From the NCBI GenBank assembly GCA_018242685.1, contig JAFEBM010000052.1, positions 1 through 32,603 on the forward strand: a DNA stretch of 32,603 nucleotides. The letters run 5' to 3'. The translations under genes were made by a program, and so were the position numbers. The stretch is from Nitrospira sp. (lineage in GTDB: Bacteria; Nitrospirota; Nitrospiria; Nitrospirales; Nitrospiraceae). Positions 25,354 to 32,603 of this stretch are shown here, one piece after another (the first letter of the stretch is position 1; each line of letters starts with the position of its first letter). The notes below the pieces were generated by a model. The model was not told the origin of the DNA, did not search any database, and worked only from the letters and a program-made list of their open reading frames with translations.

Positions 25354-25959
25354 TCAAGAGCGTGAACGCTCGGGACTCGTAACGGCATCCTTCAGCGCGT
25401 CCAACGCCAGATTAAGCTCAAGGACGTTGACACGCGGCTCTCCCAGCACGCCGAACTGGCGTCCTTCCGTGTGCTTATTCACCAGCGTGAGCACGCTGTT
25501 CTCATCCAGGCCACGAGCTCGGGCCACTCGCTTCGCTTGATACAAAGCAGCCGCCGGGCTGATGTGAGGGTCCAGCCCGCTCCCAGAAGAGGTGACCAGA
25601 TCGACCGGGATGGGCAGGTCGTTCCCAGGATCAACGGCTCGTAGCGTTGCCACCCTCGCCTTGACCGCGTCGATCAAGACCTGGTTGGTCGGTCCGAGGT
25701 TCGACCCTCCCGACGCAGCGGCGTTGTAGGGAAACGGAGCGGTCGCCGACGGGCGACTCCAGAAATACTCCGGTTTGTCAAAATGCTGTCCGATCAACTT
25801 CGATCCGAGCACTTTGCCGTCCTGAACGATCAAGCTGCCGTTCGCTTGGTCCGGGAAGAATAGTTGAGCCAATCCTGTGACCGTCAATGGATAGATCAGG
25901 CCGGTCAAAACGGTCAGGAGCAGCACCATGGTCAGGGCAGGTCGTAGTTGGTCTTTCAT
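25354..25959 (-). CDS. kdpC: Potassium-transporting ATPase subunit KdpC
   Basis: KdpC is a single-span subunit that stabilises the KdpFABC complex and influences ATP affinity. It has a transmembrane segment near the N-terminus ([26 protein letters not shown]) and the family motifs [24 protein letters not shown] and [14 protein letters not shown]. The 201-residue length is normal. ATG 25959 (MKDQLRPAL) is chosen with GGAGACAGAG upstream. A longer in-frame start (26061) would add 34 residues read from a palindromic repeat and is rejected. It is separated from kdpB by about 190 bases, unusual within this operon. Confidence 0.93.
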   Translation of the reverse strand: MKDQLRPALTMVLLLTVLTGLIYPLTVTGLAQLFFPDQANGSLIVQDGKVLGSKLIGQHFDKPEYFWSRPSATAPFPYNAAASGGSNLGPTNQVLIDAVKARVATLRAVDPGNDLPIPVDLVTSSGSGLDPHISPAAALYQAKRVARARGLDENSVLTLVNKHTEGRQFGVLGEPRVNVLELNLALDALKDAVTSPERSRS

Positions 25960-25990
25960 ATCTCTGTCTCCTATCTCCCATCCGTATAAA

Positions 25991-26133
25991 CAGGCTGCGG
26001 AAAAGCTCTCGTCACTCCCGCGAAAGCGGGAGTCCAGAAAAGTCCCGCTCAATATTCTCAATGCCTTCCTGGATTCCCGCTTATGCGGGAATGACAGAAA
26101 ACGCCCCGTCTCACTGGTTTTTTCCGCAACCTG
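25991..26133. repeat. Palindromic dispersed-type repeat between kdpB and kdpC
   Basis: A unit of about 28 bp (GTCACTCCCGCGAAAGCGGGAGTCCAG) is followed by its inverted partner (GGATTCCCGCTTATGCGGGAATGAC). Each contains a perfect 8-bp stem (26014-26033 and 26073-26092). The whole is framed by inverted CAGGCTGCGGAAAA (25991-26004) and TTTTTCCGCAACCTG (26119-26133). Sequences with GTCATTCCCGCG-AAAGCGGGAATCC occur as dispersed repeats in many bacterial genomes. Read in one frame it gives SRFRGSDE, a well-known translation artefact. The hairpins may influence kdpBC mRNA decay or termination. Confidence 0.8.
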
Positions 26134-26149
26134 CTAATCGTTATCCCAA

Positions 26150-28273
26150 TTAAGCTAAATGCAAGGCCACTAAAATCATATCGATCAATTTGATGCCGAC
26201 GAACGGCACGATGACACCGCCCAATCCGTAGATCAGCAGGTGGCGTCGCAGCAAGAGATCGGCGCCGACTGCACGATACTTGATTCCTCTTAAGGCAAGC
26301 GGAATGAGCGCGACGATGATCAGCGCGTTGAAAATGACCGCAGACAGGACCGCGCTCTGAGGCGTGGTCAGCCCCATCACGTTCAAGGCATTGAGCGCTG
26401 GATAGGTCGTGGCGAAGGCTGCGGGAATGATGGCGAAGTATTTGGCCACATCGTTCGCGATACTGAAGGTCGTGAGCGCGCCGCGGGTCATGAGCAATTG
26501 TTTGCCGATCTCCACGATTTCGATGAGCTTCGTGGGATTGGAATCCAGATCGACCAGATTGCCCGCTTCTTTGGCGGCTTGCGTTCCGGTGTTCATCGCA
26601 ACCGCCACATCAGCTTGAGCCAGGGCCGGCGCGTCGTTTGTGCCGTCCCCGGTCATGGCCACGAGGCGGCCTTCGGATTGAAGATCACGGATCAATTTCA
26701 GTTTGGCTTCCGGGGTGGCCTGCGCCAGGAAATCATCGACCCCGGCTTCCGCCGCCACAGCCGCGGCTGTTTGTGGGTTGTCGCCGGTGATCATAACCGT
26801 TTTGATGCCCATGCGCCGCAGCTCGCCGAACCGCTCTTTGATCCCGCCCTTCACGATATCTTGCAATGCGATCACCCCAAGCACCTTCGCGTTCTCAGCG
26901 ACCACGAGCGGCGTGCCGCCTTGCTTGGCAATCGTCTCGACATTTCGTCTGATATCTGGAGAAAAGCGGCCCCCTTGCGCGGCCACATAGGCTTCGATGG
27001 CATCCGTTGAGCCTTTTCGGATTTGCCGTCCGTCCAGATTGACTCCGCTCATTCTTGACTGGGCAGTAAAAGGAATAAATGTTGCGCCTATCTCATGGAT
27101 GTCTCGCGCGCGTAATCCATACTTCTCTTTGGCCAGAACGACGATGCTGCGGCCCTCCGGTGTCTCATCAGCCAATGATGAGAGTTGCGCCGCGTCGGCT
27201 AGCACCTGAGCATCTACTCCTTCCACCGGGGTAAAGGCGGTTGCCTGACGGTTTCCCAGCGTGATGGTGCCGGTCTTATCAAGCAGCAGGACGTCCACAT
27301 CGCCAGCCGCCTCAACAGCTTTCCCAGACATTGCGATCACGTTGGCTTGTACCATCCGATCCATGCCGGCAATGCCGATAGCCGAGAGGAGAGCCCCGAT
27401 GGTGGTCGGAATCAAACAGACTAAGAACGCAACCAAGACGGTGACAGTGACCGGTGTCCCCTGCCCCATGGCCTGCACGCTATACAGCGAGAAGGGCAAC
27501 AACGTCACTGTCGCCAACAAGAAAATAATCGTCAGCGCCGCCAGCAGGATCGTCAGGGCGACTTCATTCGGCGTTTTCTGGCGTTTGGCTCCTTCCACCA
27601 TGGCGATCATCCGATCCAGGAAACTGTCTCCAGAGTCGGCCGTGACACGAACGATGAGCCAGTCCGACAGCACCTTTGTTCCGCCGGTGACGGCGCTGCG
27701 ATCGCCGCCGCTTTCTCGAATGACCGGCGCGCTCTCGCCGGTGATGGCGCTCTCGTTCACCGACGCCACCCCCTCCACAATCTCGCCGTCGGCCGGGATA
27801 AAATCTCCTGTCTCCACCAGAAATATATCTCCTGGCTTCAGTTGATTCGCCGACACCACGCTGAATGTACCGCCTCGCGTAAACTGTCGATTCCACACGG
27901 CATCATGCTCGCTCCGAGGATCGACCGTGCCAAGCTTCTTGGCCGTGAGTTCCCGACGAGCCTTCTTGAGCGAGTCGGCCTGCGCTTTGCCTCGACCTTC
28001 CGCCATCGCCTCCGCGAAGTTGGCAAACAGCGCCGTGAACCAGAGCCAGACGGTGATCGAGAGAATGAACCATGTAGGAGCCTCCCCCTTCCCCACCAGC
28101 GCCTGGAGCAATAGAATGGTCGTGACCACGCAGCTGACCCACACCACAAACATCACCGGATTGTTGACCTGGTGGCGGGGATCAAGCTTGAGAACAGCGG
28201 CGTGCAACGCCTGCCTGACGATTGTGGTATTGAACAACGATCGCGATGCTTCCGTTGCCCTCGACTTCGTCAT
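26150..28273 (-). CDS. kdpB: Potassium-transporting P-type ATPase subunit KdpB
   Basis: KdpB is the catalytic P-type ATPase subunit of the K+ importer; it is phosphorylated on Asp332 in [14 protein letters not shown]. Other landmarks are TGES (178-181) in the actuator domain, [22 protein letters not shown] in the P-domain, and [14 protein letters not shown] in a transmembrane helix. The length of 707 is normal. ATG 28273 follows GAGGATCCC, 11 bases beyond the kdpA stop. The palindromic repeat lies 16 bases beyond its stop codon. Confidence 0.96.
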   Translation of the reverse strand: MTKSRATEASRSLFNTTIVRQALHAAVLKLDPRHQVNNPVMFVVWVSCVVTTILLLQALVGKGEAPTWFILSITVWLWFTALFANFAEAMAEGRGKAQADSLKKARRELTAKKLGTVDPRSEHDAVWNRQFTRGGTFSVVSANQLKPGDIFLVETGDFIPADGEIVEGVASVNESAITGESAPVIRESGGDRSAVTGGTKVLSDWLIVRVTADSGDSFLDRMIAMVEGAKRQKTPNEVALTILLAALTIIFLLATVTLLPFSLYSVQAMGQGTPVTVTVLVAFLVCLIPTTIGALLSAIGIAGMDRMVQANVIAMSGKAVEAAGDVDVLLLDKTGTITLGNRQATAFTPVEGVDAQVLADAAQLSSLADETPEGRSIVVLAKEKYGLRARDIHEIGATFIPFTAQSRMSGVNLDGRQIRKGSTDAIEAYVAAQGGRFSPDIRRNVETIAKQGGTPLVVAENAKVLGVIALQDIVKGGIKERFGELRRMGIKTVMITGDNPQTAAAVAAEAGVDDFLAQATPEAKLKLIRDLQSEGRLVAMTGDGTNDAPALAQADVAVAMNTGTQAAKEAGNLVDLDSNPTKLIEIVEIGKQLLMTRGALTTFSIANDVAKYFAIIPAAFATTYPALNALNVMGLTTPQSAVLSAVIFNALIIVALIPLALRGIKYRAVGADLLLRRHLLIYGLGGVIVPFVGIKLIDMILVALHLA

Positions 28274-28284
28274 AGGGATCCTCG

Positions 28285-30039
28285 TTACTGTCTTCTCATG
28301 ATCAGTTCCTCGACGATAGGCCCCAACGCGAGCGCAGGAAGAAACGTCAGCGCTCCGACCATCACCACCACGCCGATCAAGAGAACGACGAACAGCGGGG
28401 TATGGGTCGGCAAGGTCCCGGAACCAATCGGAACTAGTTTCTTGCGAGCCAGGGAACCTGCAAGCGCCAGAAGCGGGATAGCCGGCCAGAAGCGGGATAT
28501 CAGCATCGCGATGCCGCCGGTGAGATTGTAGAAAGGAGTGTTCACGTTAAGTCCCGCGAACGCGCTTCCGTTGTTGTTCCCCTGGGAGGTGTAGGCATAG
28601 AGGATCTCGCTCAGGCCGTGGGGGCCGGGATTGAGAATCGAGGCCGTGCCGGCAGTCGTGACCGAAGCAATGGCCGTCAGGCCCAACACGACGATCGGCA
28701 TGATCAAAATGAGCAAGGAGGCCATTTTCATCTCATAGGGCTCGATTTTCTTGCCGAGGTATTCCGGCGTGCGACCGACCATCAGCCCGGCGATGAACAC
28801 GGCGATGATCGCGAAGACGATCATGCCGTAAAGGCCTGAGCCGACTCCGCCGAAGACCACTTCGCCGAACTGCATCAGGAACAGCGGCACGAGTCCGCCC
28901 AGCGGCGTATACGAATCGTGCATCGAATTCACCGAACCATTGGAAGCGGCGGTCGTGGCAGCGGACCACAAGGCCGAACCGGTGATGCCGAATCGCGTCT
29001 CCTTCCCCTCCATGTTGCCGCCGGGCTGATCGGCTTGGGCCTGCTGATTCGCACCGGCATGGGCGAGAAGCGGATTCCCGCTTTGCTCGGCAGACACACC
29101 AATCGTCACGAACGGCAGGAGAAGAATCGTCATGGCCGCGAGCAGAGCCCAGCCTTGGCGGGTATCGCCCACCATCATGCCGAACGTGTAGCAGAACGAG
29201 GCCGGGATAAGGAGGAGGGCCAAGCACTCAAGAAAATTGGACAGCGGTGTAGCATTCTCAAATGGATGGGAGGAATTGACATTGAAGAACCCTCCGCCGT
29301 TCGTGCCGAGTTGCTTGATGGCGATCTGAGAAGCGGCCGGTCCGACTGCGAGGACCTGCTCCGTAGGCTCGATTTTGGAGTTTCCTTGTTCATTCGGCAC
29401 AGGCTGTAGCAGGGTCGCTGTTTGATATGAATCGAATGTCTGGACGACACCCTGGGATACCAAGAGAACGGACCACAGCAGAGCCAGAGGTAGGAGAATA
29501 TAGAGTGTGCTGCGGACCAGATCGCTCCAGAAATTTCCAAGCGTCGTCGACGTGCTCCGGCTCAAGCCTCGGATCAACGCAACGAGCACTGCCATTCCTG
29601 TCGCGGCGGAGACGAAATTCTGGACGGTCAGACCAAGCATCTGCGTGAGATAACTGAGGGTGCTTTCTCCGCCATATGCCTGCCAGTTCGTATTGGTCAC
29701 GAAACTCGCGGCCGTATTGAAAGCCAGATCGGGTGGGATGGCACCAAAGTTTGCGGGATTGAGAGGCAGGAGATCTTGCAGCCGTTGCAAGCCGTAGAGG
29801 AACAAGAACCCAACTGCGTTGAAGAGCAGCATCGCCATTCCATAGCGTTTCCAGTCCATCTCATCAGTTGGTCGAACGCCACAGAGTCGATACAGAGCCC
29901 GTTCGACGAGACCGAGGAAACGGTCCAAGCCACAGGGTTTGCCTTCATACACTCTCGCCATGTACCAGCCTAACGGCTTCGCCAGAGCCAGCAGCACGAC
30001 GAAGAACACAAGTACTTGGAGGATGGCATTCATCGTCAT
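28285..30039 (-). CDS. kdpA: Potassium-transporting ATPase K+-binding subunit KdpA
   Basis: KdpA is the channel-like subunit that binds K+ and passes it to KdpB. It is polytopic (about ten transmembrane segments, 584 residues). Selectivity-filter motifs are readable: [11 protein letters not shown] near residue 115, and GTNGGGFFN in the second repeat. The start at 30039 is set by the TGATG overlap with the kdpF stop and by GGAG upstream; an in-frame GTG (30048) and ATG (30033) are alternatives. Confidence 0.95.
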   Translation of the reverse strand: MTMNAILQVLVFFVVLLALAKPLGWYMARVYEGKPCGLDRFLGLVERALYRLCGVRPTDEMDWKRYGMAMLLFNAVGFLFLYGLQRLQDLLPLNPANFGAIPPDLAFNTAASFVTNTNWQAYGGESTLSYLTQMLGLTVQNFVSAATGMAVLVALIRGLSRSTSTTLGNFWSDLVRSTLYILLPLALLWSVLLVSQGVVQTFDSYQTATLLQPVPNEQGNSKIEPTEQVLAVGPAASQIAIKQLGTNGGGFFNVNSSHPFENATPLSNFLECLALLLIPASFCYTFGMMVGDTRQGWALLAAMTILLLPFVTIGVSAEQSGNPLLAHAGANQQAQADQPGGNMEGKETRFGITGSALWSAATTAASNGSVNSMHDSYTPLGGLVPLFLMQFGEVVFGGVGSGLYGMIVFAIIAVFIAGLMVGRTPEYLGKKIEPYEMKMASLLILIMPIVVLGLTAIASVTTAGTASILNPGPHGLSEILYAYTSQGNNNGSAFAGLNVNTPFYNLTGGIAMLISRFWPAIPLLALAGSLARKKLVPIGSGTLPTHTPLFVVLLIGVVVMVGALTFLPALALGPIVEELIMRRQ

Positions 30040-30128
30040 CAGAACCACTCCGCCTTCAGTAACGCGACCATCAAATAGATCAGGAGACCTACCGACACCA
30101 TTCCGCCCAGTACATACATCGCATCCAT
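30039..30128 (-). CDS. kdpF: KdpF small subunit
   Basis: This 29-residue single-span peptide (MDAMYVLGGMVSVGLLIYLM..., ending ALLKAEWF) has the KdpF pattern, including the terminal L-x-x-E-x-F-type ending. It stabilises the KdpFABC complex in the membrane. Its stop shares a base with the kdpA ATG (TGATG). It starts three bases after the stop of a second small membrane ORF. Confidence 0.85.
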   Translation of the reverse strand: MDAMYVLGGMVSVGLLIYLMVALLKAEWF

Positions 30129-30130
30129 TT

Positions 30131-30220
30131 TTATTTCCCTTGTAGACGGTCTAGACCAAAAATCAGCCAGCCGGAGAGCAGAAAGAACGCGACCGACAGT
30201 GCGATGGTGAGTATCTCCAT
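30131..30220 (-). CDS. Small membrane ORF heading the kdp operon
   Basis: This 29-codon ORF (MEILTIALSVAFFLLSGWLI..., ending GLDRLQGK) is preceded by a strong GGAAGGAA ribosome site and lies just before kdpF on the same strand. It has one hydrophobic segment and a charged tail. It looks like the unnamed small proteins sometimes found before kdpF in other bacteria. Function is unknown; a second small subunit or an assembly or regulatory peptide is an inference. Its ribosome site is stronger than those of many neighbours. Confidence 0.6.
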   Translation of the reverse strand: MEILTIALSVAFFLLSGWLIFGLDRLQGK

Positions 30221-30249
30221 GGCGAAGTTCCTTCCTTTCGAAAATACCT

Positions 30250-30278
30250 TACAAAATGCGCCATAAAAATGGTGTCAA
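30250..30278 (-). promoter_or_regulatory. Candidate promoter of the kdp operon
   Basis: On the minus strand TTGACA (30278-30273) and TTTGTA (30255-30250) are separated by 17 bases, about 30 bases upstream of the first small ORF. The -35 is perfect, the -10 partial, as expected for a promoter that needs KdpE activation. I could not identify a KdpE site with confidence. Confidence 0.45.
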
Positions 30279-30351
30279 AATGGTCGGCGGCGGCGTCAGG
30301 AGGAGATTAAAATTGACTGGAAAGCGGAGCGTTATGAAGGAGGAACGCTAG

Positions 30352-30525
30352 GATCCAAACTCAATTTGGGGAATGACCGCCACGCTCGAGCATAGGCCGT
30401 TTCCGTCGCTGAGGACGCAGCTCGAATACCGCCATGACAAATCCGATCACAATATCTTTCGGCTCGGCGAACGCGCGACGAGCTATCAGCCGACCATCTC
30501 CCGCGATTTCGTTTATCTTTACTGA
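30352..30525 (+). pseudogene. C-terminal remnant of an outer-membrane barrel gene
   Basis: The plus strand encodes NSIWGMTATLEHRPFPSL, RTQLEYRHDKSDHNIF and a final strand ending DFVYLY before a TGA. This is the typical end of BBP2-type barrels (TLEYxPxxxLxxRLEYRHDxSD...F). It resembles the ending of the full barrel at 19242-20516 (TSTVEYKF...IIRVEHRYDES). A TAG closes the frame upstream (30349-30351), and no longer part of the gene is visible, so it is a truncated relic. A minus-strand ORF here is taken as its shadow. Confidence 0.6.
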
Positions 30526-30555
30526 TCGGCAGAGCCAAGCACGTCTGAGCCCTGG

Positions 30556-31173
30556 TTACAACCCTTCAGAATGAGCTTGTGTGTCACCCTGAGGCTCGCT
30601 AATGGGCAAAGATTCTACGCTGTCGCCATCCAGACAGAAGGTTCGTTCTTCCAGAGGATGATGTCCCATGGAGCCTCCATACCAAAAAAAGTTCGCCGTT
30701 TCCGCGTCTCGGGTATTCCAGATGTGAAGACACCCCGCCAGAAGATGCGGCAGCACCCTCGGAGCCCCACCGATCATTTCTGTGTCGACTGTGTCGGTCA
30801 TTCCGACAACGACGAGTTTGTTACCCCTCTGCAACATATCGGGCTTTGGAGCGCCGTTGAAGACAATGGCGTACCAGAATGAGTCCTCTCGTTCCACGCC
30901 CTTGGAACCCTTCGTCGGATCGCCCCCGATTGGTTGCTTCTCGACAAGAAGGACGACACCTTCCGGTTTTCGAATAACCTGTATGATTTCTCCTCCCAAT
31001 GTCACCTTCTGCGGGACAAAATCGGCGTTCGACGGACGATAGGCCTGCTCCCGCCACACCTTGACGGCAAAGGTATCGGGTTCAACGTCTTTCATGACCT
31101 CTGGAGGAAACATCGGCATTATTATGCAGGCCTCCAATAAGACACATATCACAAACAGTCTGATCAGGCGCAT
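30556..31173 (-). CDS. Slp-family outer-membrane lipoprotein
   Basis: The protein has a hydrophobic N-terminus with a possible lipobox (VLLEAC, Cys16; Glu at -2 is unusual) followed by the Slp fold: VTLGGEIIQVIRKPEGVVLLVEKQP, then YAIVFNGAPKPDMLQRGNKLVVVGMTD and a 'GGAPRVLPHLLAGCLHIW' region. Slp-type lipoproteins are starvation- or stress-induced outer-membrane proteins in enterics; the role here is not known. Length 205. ATG 31173 follows GGGAGGAGG six bases upstream. Confidence 0.82.
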   Translation of the reverse strand: MRLIRLFVICVLLEACIIMPMFPPEVMKDVEPDTFAVKVWREQAYRPSNADFVPQKVTLGGEIIQVIRKPEGVVLLVEKQPIGGDPTKGSKGVEREDSFWYAIVFNGAPKPDMLQRGNKLVVVGMTDTVDTEMIGGAPRVLPHLLAGCLHIWNTRDAETANFFWYGGSMGHHPLEERTFCLDGDSVESLPISEPQGDTQAHSEGL

Positions 31174-31366
31174 GGCGAACCTCCTCCCTTATCCAGCACT
31201 CCCAAACCAACGGTCGGTGAGAGCCTAAAGGACATCGTGCAAGTTGCCTTCTTGATTTATGCGTCGGCTGAGATGCAATAACATCTGAAAATTCTTCATG
31301 TGCCGCTTTGACGACCCCTTTCAGGTTTCCTCAAGATAACTGGAGATCGTTGATCCTTCGTTCATC

Positions 31367-32374
31367 TTACACAAGTGGCTGCTCGTCGAACCACCGTGTC
31401 AACTCATACTTCAACAGATGGACGGACAGACCCAGGCGAAGGACTTCTGAGCGAAGGTGCTGGAGCATTTCGGCGCGAATCCGAAGCGCTTTTTGGCCGT
31501 AGCGTCCACCCTCACCAAACAACAACGGGAGGCGTCCCGTGGCGTCAGGAAGCAGCTCAGGCTCCTCCCCAAGGCCCGCAGTCCGCCACCGTGCGAGCAA
31601 GACCTCGCGCACAGTGCGGTCCGGATCCTGGTCTGAAGTGTCGTTTAAAAATTTCCAGACCACTGGAGGGAAGAGTTGTGACTCTGAGGGCCCTTCCCAA
31701 AGTTCTCTCAGAAAATTCTGAGGATGTCGAAAGTCCTGATCGATGTGCAGCACTGTATCCACACTGCCGAAGCCCACAGCCATCACACCTCCAAACACTT
31801 CATTGGCCTCTGCGGCAACCTCCAGACCGGACAACATCAGGGCGCCCGGAATAACGCCGATAAAGATATCGGATGCGAGTACGGCAAACAGGGCTCGATC
31901 CGAAATGTCCTGATGCGTCTCCGCAATGGCATTGGCCAGGTGATCACTCCGTGCCGCTTCGCAATCCAACGCCGCGATGATAGCCATCACATCCGAGGCA
32001 ACGAGTGCAATGCGATTAGACAACGTCTGGCGAAGAGAAATCATGGCAAGTGCGTGACGCTCGTTACTGTCGTCCGGTTTCTTGGAGGATCTCTCCGCCA
32101 GATCAAGGAATCCAATCTGATCTGCGGTCCGCTGAGCCTCTATAGATAAGAGAGAACTGGGGATACCTGCTTCGATTCCAGCCCCTGCCCACCGAGGAAC
32201 GGAGGGGCTGCCGCTAAGCTGGGTGATATCTCTGGGAGGACGACAGCGGGAGAGCAACGCATCCGCCTGCGCACGTTCCGATACTTGTAAACTGGGAAGG
32301 CACCCAGCGAGACTTTCAATGATGACCGCAGCGATGAGCAGATGACTGAGACCGGAACGAATGGTGCCCCTCAT
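31367..32374 (-). CDS. Lipoprotein of unknown family, first of a tandem pair
   Basis: I do not recognise this 335-residue protein. The signal is a lipoprotein type with a consensus lipobox (SLAGC, Cys25). The middle holds a hydrophobic, Gly-rich stretch (FAVLASDIFIGVIPGALMLSG) that might be membrane-associated. The C-terminus has LLFGEGGRYGQKALRIRAEML, then HLRSEVLRLGLSVHLL. Its ATG overlaps the stop of the next gene upstream as ATGA, so the two are translationally coupled. The last 45 or so residues match those of that neighbour (LLFG-GG-Y---LR-R-EML-HL-S-VL), pointing to a tandem duplication. Confidence 0.7.
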   Translation of the reverse strand: MRGTIRSGLSHLLIAAVIIESLAGCLPSLQVSERAQADALLSRCRPPRDITQLSGSPSVPRWAGAGIEAGIPSSLLSIEAQRTADQIGFLDLAERSSKKPDDSNERHALAMISLRQTLSNRIALVASDVMAIIAALDCEAARSDHLANAIAETHQDISDRALFAVLASDIFIGVIPGALMLSGLEVAAEANEVFGGVMAVGFGSVDTVLHIDQDFRHPQNFLRELWEGPSESQLFPPVVWKFLNDTSDQDPDRTVREVLLARWRTAGLGEEPELLPDATGRLPLLFGEGGRYGQKALRIRAEMLQHLRSEVLRLGLSVHLLKYELTRWFDEQPLV

Positions 32375-32603
32375 TGAGACACCTCACTCATTGCCGTGAG
32401 AGGGTACTGAACGACCGTGATTTCGTACATGAGGGCATTGAGATCTTGGCCCATTTGAAGCACTGCGGACTTCAGGTGGTTCAACATTTCCGAGCGAACC
32501 CGCAAATCTCGAATGTCATACGTGCCTCCGGCGCCGAACAGAAGTGTCTCGCGACGACGGGCATCTTCAGACCCCGGCGCGCCGAAGCGGCCGTCGTGCT
32601 CCC
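32371..32603 (-). CDS. Paralogue of the preceding lipoprotein gene (partial, cut by window end)
   Basis: Only the C-terminal 76 codons are in the window: it ends in DARRRETLLFGAGGTYDIRD, LRVRSEMLNHLKSAVLQMGQ and EVSQ, followed by TGA at 32373-32371. The pattern LLFG-GG-Y---LR-R-EML-HL-S-VL is shared with the protein at 31367-32374. The N-terminus lies beyond base 32603. Codons read in the same frame to the window edge without a stop. Confidence 0.7.
   Translation of the reverse strand, partial: EHDGRFGAPGSEDARRRETLLFGAGGTYDIRDLRVRSEMLNHLKSAVLQMGQDLNALMYEITVVQYPLTAMSEVSQ

Noticed and set aside
25960..26061. Longer KdpC with 34 extra N-terminal residues
   Set aside because: The extra residues (SRFRGSDE and neighbours) are the translation of the palindromic repeat; ATG 25959 has a ribosome site and gives the normal KdpC N-terminus.
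26011..26092. Palindromic units as a CRISPR array
   Set aside because: Only two units, in inverted orientation, with no regular spacers and no cas genes nearby.
30332..30538. Minus-strand 68-codon frame between kdp and the Slp gene
   Set aside because: Rich in Arg and Ser with no domain, it is opposite the barrel remnant, which explains the open frame better.

Overview
The window is bacterial chromosome with dense, mostly co-oriented genes, moderately high GC and typical Gram-negative envelope genes (outer-membrane barrels, lipoproteins, HflKC). The gene mix (arsenosugar-type arsM/arsS, compact pstSCAB, fhs, a complete kdp operon beside outer-membrane barrel genes, and dispersed 'SRFRGSDE'-encoding repeats) would fit a Nitrospira-like member of the Nitrospirota. 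That assignment is inference from gene content; no rRNA or other marker gene is present.

Layout. (1) 1-3335: a decayed IS30-family element whose transposase has two stops and a frameshift, split by a complete 2246-bp IS21-family element (695-2940) flanked by a 4-bp GGCA target duplication. Both IS21 genes are also damaged. (2) 3336-4619: a quiet stretch with two short HicB-like orphan genes. (3) 4620-10679: seven co-directional genes, arsM-arsR-arsS-pstS-pstC-pstA-pstB, several overlapping, joining arsenic methylation/arsenosugar synthesis to a phosphate-type ABC importer. (4) 10865-12849: hflK-hflC, converging on fhs (12853-14535, minus strand). (5) 14692-19250: an M23 peptidase, cutA, an M20 dipeptidase-like enzyme, a secreted small protein and a lipoprotein. 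(6) 19242-21648: two outer-membrane beta-barrel genes, with a 41-bp near-copy of the kdpE 3' end between them. (7) 21801-30220 (minus strand): the potassium operon, read as small membrane ORF-kdpF-kdpA-kdpB-[palindromic repeat]-kdpC-kdpD-kdpE. (8) 30352-32603: a C-terminal remnant of another barrel gene, an Slp-family lipoprotein, and two tandem paralogous lipoprotein-like genes, the second running off the window.

How the genes fit together. KdpFABC is the ATP-driven K+ importer and KdpDE its two-component regulator; a promoter-like sequence sits just upstream of the first small ORF. ArsR probably controls the ars-pst unit in response to arsenite, ArsM methylates arsenic, ArsS attaches the deoxyadenosyl group, and the Pst importer brings in phosphate (and unavoidably some arsenate). 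HflKC, the M23 peptidase and the lipoproteins are envelope maintenance genes.

No tRNA, rRNA or CRISPR array was seen. The most unusual items are the arsenosugar/Pst unit, the unnamed 29-residue membrane ORF heading the kdp operon, the palindromic repeat inserted inside that operon, the kdpE 3'-end duplication, and the tandem unknown lipoproteins.
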